A stretch of 64,000 nucleotides of DNA. It comes from JAWKTM01 sp041399085 (lineage in GTDB: Bacteria; Planctomycetota; Planctomycetia; Pirellulales; Pirellulaceae). The translations under genes and the position numbers were made by a program. This document shows positions 1 to 7,510 of the stretch, piece by piece. The first letter of the stretch is position 1, and each line of letters begins with the position of its first letter. The notes below the pieces were generated by a model. That model saw only the letters and a list, made by a program, of their open reading frames with translations. It made no database searches and was not told where the DNA came from. The DNA lies in the NCBI GenBank assembly GCA_041399085.1, contig JAWKTM010000013.1, positions 62,001-126,000 of the forward strand. Direction: 5' to 3'.

Positions 1-2559
1 GAAATCGTTTGGCGTGGCGACAATGCCGTGGCCGAAATGATGATGCCACACGCGATTCACGATCACGCGGGCCAGCAAATGCCCGGCGCCATATTCCGTG
101 TCGGTGATCCAGTTAGCCAAAGCCCGCCGACGATAACTGGTTCGCCAGCCTTCGGGCGGCTCGACCTGCCAATGCGAAACCTCCGCGCTCAGCCGCTCGG
201 CCGTGGACAACTCGGACGCGCTCGCCGATTCGGGCGATCGCATCAACGCCTGCAAAAAGCCGGTCGGCGCGACACCTTGTTTCTGATTCACGTCGCCGCG
301 TTGCAGGAAGAACGTCTCTTTGTAAAAGTGCGGGAAACCTCGGCCGTCGGCGTGATGCGGAATCGGCTTCACGCCTTCGCTGGCGACCATCACGGTCGTC
401 ATCTTGGGCTGGGGCTTCGCGGCTAAATGATCGGCCACGCGCTGTTGCAGTTTGCGCCATTCGGGATCCAACGTGCGATACCAAGCGATCAGCTTCTCGC
501 GCTGTTCCGCCGTCGGCCGCGCGTCGCCGTCCAGCAAACGCAACAGTTCCACCACCGCCTGCGATTCGGATTTGCCGTCCAAACCAACCGGCGCTGGAGC
601 CGTCGACAGCGACAGCCGCGGACGGCCGATGTTGTGCTGGTTGTTGACGTTGAATTGCAACGTGATTGTGAGCTTGGTGCCGCCGTCAAATCCGAACGGT
701 TGCTCGGCGTGAAATACGGCCGCGTGGTCCTTGCCAAACTGTGGATCGACCGCCCAACCGGTCTTCGGGTTGTCGTCGATCGAGGCCGCGATCGAAAGAT
801 TGCCTGTGTTCTGCTGGAACGTCGCTCGGGGATCTACCAGCTTGATCGTCTGAGCCGGCTCACTGCCCGAAAGCGGCTCGATCCGCACCGTGAAGTTGCC
901 CAGTCCCATGTTGCCGTTGGAAGCTCGACCCGGCCCGCCTTTCACAAGAGATTCGTGCGCCAGGGCTTCCAACCGAATCGCCGTAATGTTCCGCAACTGC
1001 GTCGTCGCCGTCAGCGTGTACTGGTCGAAGTCCGGATTCTTGCCACTGGCCAACAGCGATCCGTCCGCCAGCTTCGTCAACGTGGCTCCGTCTCGCGACT
1101 TGAATTCCGACAAGTCCAGCACCATCCAGTCCGCGGTGAACTCGGGCGACTGCTTGCCCCGATCGGCCAACCAAGCGTCGAACCGCGCGGGCAACTGCTC
1201 GCGCTCGAACTTCGCCAGCTCCGCTGCCAACGGCTCGTGTTCGCGCTGCCAAGCGGCCAGTGCCTCGCGAGTCGCCTCGGGGTCCAGCTCCAATTCAATG
1301 TTGCTGCGAATCGTCGTGGCGAACGTGGCGATCAGCCGGTAATAGTCGGCCATCGGCACCGGATCGAATTTGTGATCGTGGCAACGAGCACAACCGACCG
1401 TCAACCCCAGCATCGACGTGCCCATCGTACTGACCATGTCGTCCAGTTCGTCATACCGAGCCGGCTCGAATTCCTTCTCGGTCAACTGCGTCGGAAACAC
1501 GCCCGCTCCGAGAAAACCGGTCGCCATCATCGCCAACGGATTGTCCGGCGCGATCTCATCGCCAGCCAACTGCCAGCGGACGAACTGGTCGTAAGGCATG
1601 TCGTCGTTCAACGCTCGGATCACGAAATCGCGATAGTGATAGGCGTGCGGCCGATCATAATCCTGCTCGAACCCGTGGCTTTCGGCGAACCGCGCCACGT
1701 CCAACCAGTGTCGGCCCCAACGTTCGCCGTAGTGCGGGCTCTCCAACAGCCGGTCGATCAGCTTCTCATAAGCCCGCGGGTCCGTGTCGTTCAAAAACGC
1801 CGCCGTCTCTTCGGGCGTCGGCGGCAATCCGATCAAATCGAAGTACGCCCGGCGCAGCAACGTGCGACGATCGGCCAAGCGGTTCGGCGTCAGTTGCTTC
1901 GCCTGCTGACCGGCGACAATGAATTGGTCAATCGCGCCGCGCGACCAAGCGTCGCTGGCCACTTGGGGAGGCTCGACGGACTGCAGCGGCTGGAGCGACC
2001 AAAACTGCCGAGCCGAGTCGTCGATTCGGCGATTGGTCCAAGCCAGCGGATCGTTCGTCTCTGCGACGAGCGGTTTATCGTACGGCGCCCCGAGATCAAT
2101 CCAACGCCGGATCGCGGCGATCGCGGGTTCGGTCAGCTTCGCGCCGTCTTGCGGCATCGTCGGTTCTTCTTCGTGCGTGATTAGCCGCACGAGCCGGCTT
2201 TCGGCCGACTTGCCTGGCTTCACCGCCGGCCCTTCCGAACCACCCTTCAGCAACGCTTCGCGCGTGCTCAAATCAAATTCGCCCTCGACCGATTCCCCGC
2301 CGTGACACAGCAAACATCGGCCGACCAGAATGCCGCGCACCTCGCGCTGGAACAACTCGACGCCCGCCTTCATCCGCGCCGCATGCTCGGGCGAGACTGG
2401 CTCAGCGACCACAGCGGCAGGTGCGTCCTTTGCGGCAGGCGCATCCTTTGCATCTTCACCACGAACCGGCCGGGGGTAAATTGCGCACGTGCCGAGGCAA
2501 ATAAGCGTCAGACACGCAGCAACGCGAGCTTGAGACGAACGAATGGAAGAGAGATTCAC
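1..2559 (-). CDS. PSCyt1-DUF1549-DUF1553 secreted c-type cytochrome, 3' end outside window
   Basis: Typical planctomycete surface/periplasmic protein of unknown function, found in large paralogous sets. I read 853 codons without a stop from a GTG at 2559 to the window edge. An N-terminal signal peptide (hydrophobic VAACLTLICLG) is followed by a PSCyt1 heme site CLLCH at residues 82-86. A second CxxCH, CARCHDHKFDP, lies near 1370-1400 in the DUF1549 part. The last readable segment, RVIVNRVWHHHFG, is the start of DUF1553, so roughly the last 250-300 residues are missing. The start is the first plausible codon before the signal peptide; AAAGG lies about ten bases upstream. By family habit a DUF1501 gene should follow just outside the left edge. 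Long plus-strand open frames here are antisense shadows. Confidence 0.9.
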   Translation of the reverse strand, partial: MNLSSIRSSQARVAACLTLICLGTCAIYPRPVRGEDAKDAPAAKDAPAAVVAEPVSPEHAARMKAGVELFQREVRGILVGRCLLCHGGESVEGEFDLSTREALLKGGSEGPAVKPGKSAESRLVRLITHEEEPTMPQDGAKLTEPAIAAIRRWIDLGAPYDKPLVAETNDPLAWTNRRIDDSARQFWSLQPLQSVEPPQVASDAWSRGAIDQFIVAGQQAKQLTPNRLADRRTLLRRAYFDLIGLPPTPEETAAFLNDTDPRAYEKLIDRLLESPHYGERWGRHWLDVARFAESHGFEQDYDRPHAYHYRDFVIRALNDDMPYDQFVRWQLAGDEIAPDNPLAMMATGFLGAGVFPTQLTEKEFEPARYDELDDMVSTMGTSMLGLTVGCARCHDHKFDPVPMADYYRLIATFATTIRSNIELELDPEATREALAAWQREHEPLAAELAKFEREQLPARFDAWLADRGKQSPEFTADWMVLDLSEFKSRDGATLTKLADGSLLASGKNPDFDQYTLTATTQLRNITAIRLEALAHESLVKGGPGRASNGNMGLGNFTVRIEPLSGSEPAQTIKLVDPRATFQQNTGNLSIAASIDDNPKTGWAVDPQFGKDHAAVFHAEQPFGFDGGTKLTITLQFNVNNQHNIGRPRLSLSTAPAPVGLDGKSESQAVVELLRLLDGDARPTAEQREKLIAWYRTLDPEWRKLQQRVADHLAAKPQPKMTTVMVASEGVKPIPHHADGRGFPHFYKETFFLQRGDVNQKQGVAPTGFLQALMRSPESASASELSTAERLSAEVSHWQVEPPEGWRTSYRRRALANWITDTEYGAGHLLARVIVNRVWHHHFGHGIVATPNDF

Positions 2560-2752
2560 AGGCAGGACCTTTAAGCTGGCGGGAGCCTCATTTTAATTGG
2601 CGATTGATTGGCGACGCAAACTAAAGCCGCGGGCGCTCCGCGAGCCGACGTTGGAACGCAGCACGATCCACGGCGATCGAGACCGTCCGCTATTCGAGCG
2701 GTGCTAGACTGGGAACGTTCGACACTCACCCGCCGCGAAATCTTGAAACCAG

Positions 2753-3985
2753 ATGAACGACGTCGCCTCATCGCCGCCGAACGCCAGCCAATCGTCGTTG
2801 CCGTTGATCGAAGTCGGCTGGATCGTGGCCGGGCGGATGGACGCCGTGGATCGCGAGGCCATTGAATTGGCGCGGCGCGAAGTGCTGGAGCTGCTGCAAC
2901 ATCATCTGCCATTTTTTGATTGGCGGATGCCGGCCGAGGAGCAAGAGGAATTGGGAGCCGGACTGCGTGTCGAGTCGACCGAGTTGCTCGAACGCGGTGT
3001 CGCCGAACGGAGCGCTCGACGCTGGGACTTCGTGCTTGTGCTCACGGCAGCCGAGCTCATCAGCCACTACCAACAGCACAGCGTGTCGGCCATTTCGCGA
3101 TCACTGCAAGGCACGGTGATTTCTACCACGCGCATCGATCCGGCGGCCAAGCGAAGCGTTACGGACCGCCAAGAACGCTTGGAACGGATGACGCAACGGA
3201 TCGTCGCGCTCGTGCTGCATGCGCTCGGCCATTGGGCCGGTTTGGACCACGCCGAGGACGATAGTGAAAGCTACATGCGCCAAATCGGTTCGATTGAAGA
3301 GCTGGACCATCTGCACGAGTTTACGGATGTCGAGTGGTCGTTGCTCGAACGAGCGCTGCACGAAATTGGCGATCGACGCCTGGAAGAGGAGCACGGCTTC
3401 CGCGTGAATCGGCCGCTGACTTTTTACGTACAAGCCGCGTGGATTAATCGCGGCGATCTCTTTCGAGCCATTTGGGAGGCTCAGCCGTGGCAGTTTCCGT
3501 TTCGCCTAAGCCGCCTGACCACGGCTTCGGTCTCGACCGTGTTGGTGCTGATGATGACGGCCGAAGCCTGGGATTTGGGGATTCAACAACCCGTATGGCG
3601 AGTCGCTCTCCTATCCATCGCCGCCATCCTGGGTACGACCGGTTATATCTTAGTGAGACAACGGTTACTGGTGCGGTTCGCTCCGCTGTATCTCAGCGAG
3701 CAGATTGTGATGACGAATGTCGCCACCCTGTGCATTGTGTTAGTGGGAATGCTAACCACCTATTTCGGTCTGGTCGGGCTGGCCATGCTGCTCAGTTGTT
3801 TGCTGTTTCCCACATCGTTAGTGAATGGCTGGGCGGCCAGCTATGAGAATGATGTGAGTCGCCTGGCTTATCTTCATTTCTCATCATTCGCGGCGTCGCT
3901 GGCGATCCTGATCGGGGCGCTGGGCGCTTCGTTTGAACAGCAGTATTACTTTCGCCACGTGACCTATGTGGACGAAGAGATCTAG
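2753..3985 (+). CDS. Membrane protein with zincin-like motif lacking the catalytic Glu
   Basis: A 410-residue protein that I cannot assign to a named family. The soluble N-terminal half (about residues 1-240) carries HALGHWAGLDH at residues 156-166. This has the spacing of the metzincin/archaemetzincin signature HExxHxxGxxH with all three His and the Gly present, but Ala where the catalytic Glu should be. The C-terminal half holds about four membrane segments (roughly 245-265, 272-292, 312-355 as a pair or long hairpin, 372-392). A zinc-binding but non-proteolytic domain, or an altered protease, is possible. It is divergent from the PSCyt1 gene, with 193 bp between the two starts. No strong ribosome site is visible before the ATG; the start fits the onset of coding-like sequence. 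Confidence 0.75.
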   Translation: MNDVASSPPNASQSSLPLIEVGWIVAGRMDAVDREAIELARREVLELLQHHLPFFDWRMPAEEQEELGAGLRVESTELLERGVAERSARRWDFVLVLTAAELISHYQQHSVSAISRSLQGTVISTTRIDPAAKRSVTDRQERLERMTQRIVALVLHALGHWAGLDHAEDDSESYMRQIGSIEELDHLHEFTDVEWSLLERALHEIGDRRLEEEHGFRVNRPLTFYVQAAWINRGDLFRAIWEAQPWQFPFRLSRLTTASVSTVLVLMMTAEAWDLGIQQPVWRVALLSIAAILGTTGYILVRQRLLVRFAPLYLSEQIVMTNVATLCIVLVGMLTTYFGLVGLAMLLSCLLFPTSLVNGWAASYENDVSRLAYLHFSSFAASLAILIGALGASFEQQYYFRHVTYVDEEI

Positions 3986-4013
3986 CCACCGTCCGCGAAC
4001 AATGCACCACGAA

Positions 4014-4110
4014 AGCGGTACTGCGCAAAGCCGTCCGGTGCTTACCATAAAAAGCGGTACGGGCGCAAGTCAGTCCGGTGCCTTGCCATAAAGCCGCAAC
4101 GGGCGTACCG
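4014..4110. repeat. Short intergenic repeat, GTCCGGTGC / GCGGTAC alternating units
   Basis: Alternating units of about 18-21 bp follow the membrane protein gene: GCGGTAC, then GTCCGGTGC with TTACCATAAA, again GCGGTAC, then GTCCGGTGC with CTTGCCATAAA, then a diverged unit. The CCGGTGCCTT(A/G)CCA segment also occurs in the 21-bp array at 36630-36818 (opposite strand), so the two belong to one repeat family. No coding potential is seen. Confidence 0.65.
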
Positions 4111-4133
4111 TACCAAGGAACCGATGGGGCTCG

Positions 4134-4306
4134 CTATTGAGAACAATGCGTATTCACGCCAGCCGAAGCGGCCACAAGGCCGGACAGCCCACGGCCAAGC
4201 TTGCGACACACACGATCTGCATTACCTGCCACGGTTGCGGCTCCGCTGAATCCGGCAATCCCCGACACAAGCGAAATCAGCAAACAGAACAGCGCGAACC
4301 CAACAT
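4134..4306 (-). pseudogene. DUF1328-like small membrane protein relic (frameshifted)
   Basis: From an ATG at 4306, preceded by GAGG, the frame reads Met-Leu and then must lose frame in a GGG run. One base later it reads FALFCLLISLVSGIAGFSG and then AATVAG, close to the DUF1328/YtjA pattern (ML-WALIFLVIALIAG-LGFGGIAGAAAGIA). After that the similarity is lost; a second shift would restore a hydrophobic stretch (QIVCVASLAV). The stop of the main frame is at 4134. DUF1328 proteins are about 50-60 residues with two membrane helices and are linked to stress conditions in proteobacteria. I read this as a dead copy, or one spoiled by a sequencing indel. Confidence 0.45.
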
Positions 4307-4552
4307 CCTCGGGATTCCTTATTTTTCATCCCCAACGTCGGCGAGAGGAGGTCGCAAACAACGTGCCACTCCTCGGCCGTGGCTCATGACGGCGTCCGGA
4401 CAACTCTCTTCGGCACAACCGTCATGATCCTTTGTCTTTCGTGCCGCGAGACGGGCCGGCCGATCATGGAAATCGTCCGAGCCGAAAAACGGCAACCTAG
4501 ATTTGCTCGGTACGGTTTCTCCAGATCCCAACATCGCGAGCATGGCAGCGAC

Positions 4553-4906
4553 ATGGCCGACTATCAGTATTTCATCGTGGATCGACAGGACGAGGTTACG
4601 GTCGTACGAATGCGTCAGTCACCGGGCGATGACGCAGTGTCCGTGGCCGCTTGGCGCGATGAACTCGTTGACCTGCTGACCACCGAGGATCCCGAAAAAC
4701 TGTTGATCGACTTCGAACGGATCGATCGCTTCCCCTCGGTCGCAGCGGCCAGTCTGCTCGGCATGCGTAAACATCTGCGAGAAGAAGCGTGCGTCAAGCT
4801 CAGCGGCCTGAACGACGGCATGGCGATGACATGCCGATTCTTGCAGTTCGACCGCGGTCCGTTCACCATGCACGCCAAAGCCGACGAAGCATTAGCGTCG
4901 TTCTGA
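4553..4906 (+). CDS. STAS-domain protein (anti-sigma factor antagonist-like)
   Basis: A 117-residue protein beginning MADYQYFIVDRQDEVTVVRM. The layout is that of a STAS fold: a short N-terminal strand pair, then LLIDFERIDRFPSVAAASLL at about residues 47-66, which matches the loop that holds the phosphorylated Ser/Thr in SpoIIAA-type antagonists, followed by a helix and the strand VKLSGLN. STAS proteins of this size usually act in partner-switching control of sigma factors or other signalling proteins. No kinase or phosphatase partner is adjacent. The open frame extends upstream to 4379, but that part is not protein-like, so I use the ATG at 4553. Assignment is from motif shape only. Confidence 0.7.
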   Translation: MADYQYFIVDRQDEVTVVRMRQSPGDDAVSVAAWRDELVDLLTTEDPEKLLIDFERIDRFPSVAAASLLGMRKHLREEACVKLSGLNDGMAMTCRFLQFDRGPFTMHAKADEALASF

Positions 4907-4941
4907 ACAGCGAACGCATTGAAACAGTCGCCTTCGAAAAG

Positions 4942-5030
4942 TCGCCTTTCGCTCCGCGAAAGCAGCGACAGCGAAAGCAGCGTCGACTCTTGCTCCGCGA
5001 AGAACGCTCCTTTCGCGGAGCGAAAGGCGA
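4942..5030. repeat. 21-bp perfect inverted repeat, each arm self-palindromic
   Basis: The 21-bp arm at 4942-4962 (TCGCCTTTCGCTCCGCGAAA plus G) is the exact reverse complement of 5010-5030. Each arm also contains CTTTCGC-TCC-GCGAAAG, a hairpin by itself. Shorter copies of TTCG(C)CTTCG and GCTCCGCGAA lie between and around the arms. It sits between the STAS gene and the Gfo/Idh/MocA gene and may act as a terminator-like structure or be a mobile fold-back remnant. Confidence 0.75.
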
Positions 5031-5206
5031 CGATAAGGCGACGGTCTTGCGGCCGGCGAAAACATCCCGGCGAATCAATCCGCGACGACTGTTCGCCCTT
5101 CGGCTGGCGAGCGACTATACTCATGCGCTTGGCTCGCGGCCGATCTACCGCGCCGCGAACGTCCCCACACACTCCCGCCTTTTTGTTGCTTAGAAGGAGT
5201 TTCCGC

Positions 5207-6559
5207 ATGAGCAAGCTCTCCGCGAATCGTCGCGACTTTTTGAAGACGGCCTCGGCTGCCACCGCGGCCGCGACCGTCGTTCCGTATGTAGCTTGGAGCC
5301 CGAAGGCTTTCGCCAACGATTCCAAGAACGATCGGCCTCGCATCGGCTGCATTGGCGTCGGCAGCATGGGGTCCGGCGACGCTCGGGCTCACGCGGGCTT
5401 CGGCGATATTCTGGCCGTTTGCGATGTCGATTCGCGCCGAGCCGAAAAGGCGAAGCAAGACGACAAGATCGGCAAAGGCAAGGCCGACGCTTACGGCGAT
5501 TATCGCCGCGTCTTGGAGCGCGACGACATTGATGTGGTCAGCGTCGTGACGCCCGACCACTGGCACGTGAAGATCGCCATCGAAGCTTTGGAAGCCGGTA
5601 AGCACGTCTTCTGCCAAAAGCCGCTGACGTTGACGTTGGAAGAGAACCAACTGATTCGCAATGCCTGTAAGAAGCACGCCGACAAAGTCTTCTTCATCGG
5701 CACCCAGCAACGTAGCGACAAGGATCGCTTCCTCCGCGCTGTCAACATGGTGCAGAAAGGTCTGTTGGGCGACATCCAAAAGATCACGGTCGGCATCAAC
5801 GGCAGCCCGACCGGCGGCCCGTTCCCGATCGTCGACCCACCCGCCGAATTGGACTGGGATTTCTGGTTGGGACAAGCTCCCAAGGTGCCTTACCGCGAAC
5901 GCCGCTGCCACTACGAATTCCGCTGGTGGTATGAATATTCGGGTGGCAAGTTCACCGACTGGGGTGCTCACCACGTGGATATCGCGTTATGGGCCATCAA
6001 TCAAGACAAACAAGGCACCGGCCCGGTCGAAATCGACGGCTCGGATTCCAAGCATCCCGTGCCTTACAAAGATGGTTATGCGACCGTGGATGACAGCTAT
6101 AACACATCCCACGACTTCTCGGTGATTTGCAAATTCGAGAACGGCATTGTGATGGACATCACGAGCCGCGGTGACAACGGCGTGCTGTTCGAAGGCACGA
6201 AGGGCCGCATGTTCGTGAATCGTGGCAAGATCACCGGCGAGCCAATCGAGAAGAAGTGGGACGAAGGCCAATTCGGGGCCGAAGAACTGCAAGCCTTGTA
6301 CAAAGGCAAGCAGCACGAAGGCCATAAGAACAACTTCTACCGCTGCATTCGCGAAGGCGGTTTGCCGGTTTCGGACGTGTACAGCCACGTGCAAACGATG
6401 AACGCCTGCCACTTGGCGGCCATCGCCGCTCGGTTGGGCCGCGCGATCAAGTGGGACCCGCAAGCCGAGAAGATCGTGGGCGACGAACAAGCCGCCTCGT
6501 TCTTCGGTCGCCAACGTCGCGAAGGCTTTGACATTCCGAATGTCGGCCCCGTGGCCTAG
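5207..6559 (+). CDS. Gfo/Idh/MocA family oxidoreductase, Tat-exported
   Basis: A 450-residue NAD(P)-type sugar/inositol dehydrogenase-like protein. The twin-arginine signal NRRDFLKTASAATAAA is at residues 7-22, so the folded protein probably goes to the periplasm with its cofactor. The Rossmann motif GCIGVGSMGSG follows at about residue 46, then VVTPDHWH and CQKPLTLTLEE, the usual EKP-type motif with Gln for Glu but the catalytic Lys kept. The substrate domain includes WGAHHVDIALWA. The ATG at 5207 is set by a strong AAGGAG at 5194-5199; a longer open frame upstream runs through the inverted repeat and is not used. The gene stands alone and ends in a good intrinsic terminator. The substrate cannot be told from sequence. 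Confidence 0.93.
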   Translation: MSKLSANRRDFLKTASAATAAATVVPYVAWSPKAFANDSKNDRPRIGCIGVGSMGSGDARAHAGFGDILAVCDVDSRRAEKAKQDDKIGKGKADAYGDYRRVLERDDIDVVSVVTPDHWHVKIAIEALEAGKHVFCQKPLTLTLEENQLIRNACKKHADKVFFIGTQQRSDKDRFLRAVNMVQKGLLGDIQKITVGINGSPTGGPFPIVDPPAELDWDFWLGQAPKVPYRERRCHYEFRWWYEYSGGKFTDWGAHHVDIALWAINQDKQGTGPVEIDGSDSKHPVPYKDGYATVDDSYNTSHDFSVICKFENGIVMDITSRGDNGVLFEGTKGRMFVNRGKITGEPIEKKWDEGQFGAEELQALYKGKQHEGHKNNFYRCIREGGLPVSDVYSHVQTMNACHLAAIAARLGRAIKWDPQAEKIVGDEQAASFFGRQRREGFDIPNVGPVA

Positions 6560-6633
6560 GCCGTTAGCAACTCGCCAATTCGTGCGTCGATAGGAACTTT
6601 CCCGTGACGCACGCATGGCCCGTTTCATCCAAC

Positions 6634-6675
6634 GAAAAACCCGCCGGCTCCCAATGGTCGGCGGGCTTTTTTGTT
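6634..6675 (+). terminator. Intrinsic terminator after the Gfo/Idh/MocA gene
   Basis: Stem CCCGCCG (6640-6646) pairs with CGGCGGG (6659-6665) across a 12-base loop, is preceded by five A and followed by C and six T. It lies 75 bases after the stop codon. Its presence argues against using an in-frame start at 6604 for the next gene. Confidence 0.85.
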
Positions 6676-6724
6676 GGTCTCTGGTTTCCACGCTTCCTAC
6701 TTCTACTCGCTCCTATCATCCATC

Positions 6725-7503
6725 ATGCGTTCCTGGATACTGCAAGAGACAATTACGGCCATACCAAAGAGCATTCTTACGAAGTGGCCGTACTGCCGCT
6801 GGGCGCTACGGAACCTCACAATCTGCACTTGCCCTACGGCACCGATACGTTCGAAGCCAATGCGATCGCCGAACGAATCTGTGAGGAAGCGCATCGCCGA
6901 GGCGCACGCGTCGTTGCGTTGCCAACCATTCCTTATGGGACGGAAACGAATATGAGGCAATTGCCACTGGCACTGAACCTCAATCCATCGACCTTATATC
7001 GCGTGGTCACCGATTTGGTCGAGTCGCTCGTGCAAAGCGGCGTTCGCAAAATCGTGTTGCTCAATAGCCACGGCGGAAACGAACTGAAACCACTGCTCCG
7101 CGAGTTGTATGGCCAGACATCGGCACATCTGTTTTTGTGCAACTGGTATCAAGCCGTGCGCGGCGAATACTCCCAAATCTTCGCGGCGCCGGAAGATCAT
7201 GCGGGCGAGATGGAAACTTCGCTAGCCCTGGCTTACTTTCCCCAATTCGTGGCACATGACGACGCGGGGCAAATGACTTGTGACGACGGCGGCGTGCATG
7301 CAACTCGATTCTCGGCCGTCAACGACGGCTGGGTCTCGATCACGCGTCCCTGGCACCTGTTGACCAAGAACAGCGGCAGCGGCGATCCGCGCGCCGCCAC
7401 GGCCGAGAAGGGCGAGCGGCTCATGCAATTGCTTGTCGACCGCCTAGCCGCCTTTCTCGTGGAACTGGACGCGGCAACCATTGACGAACGATTTCCGTTT
7501 TGA
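6725..7503 (+). CDS. Creatininase-family amidohydrolase, apparent frameshift near the start
   Basis: Metal-dependent amidohydrolase of the creatininase superfamily, about 260 residues. Seen: PLGATEPHNLHLPYGTD with Glu/His/Asp ligands, LNSHGGNE, and DHAGEMETS with the second Glu ligand. The N-terminus is broken. From the ATG at 6725 one frame gives MRSWILQET; the other frame continues NYGHTKEHSYEVAVLPLGATE. Adding one A in the GACAATT at 6748-6754 joins them into a normal family N-terminus. Without that base, translation would have to begin at an internal codon such as GTG 6784. The alternative start at 6604 lies in front of the terminator hairpin and would translate through it. Substrate unknown; a sugar lactone or formamide role as in other members is only a guess. 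Confidence 0.85.
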
Positions 7504-7510
7504 GCAGCTT

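Noticed and set aside
427..2184. 585-codon plus-strand open frame opposite the first PSCyt1 gene
   Set aside because: Arg/Gln-rich and without motifs; the minus strand encodes CLLCH, CARCHDHKFDP and DUF1553, so this is an antisense shadow.
6604..6724. Longer N-terminus of the creatininase from 6604
   Set aside because: It would run through a strong intrinsic terminator hairpin and is unlike the family.
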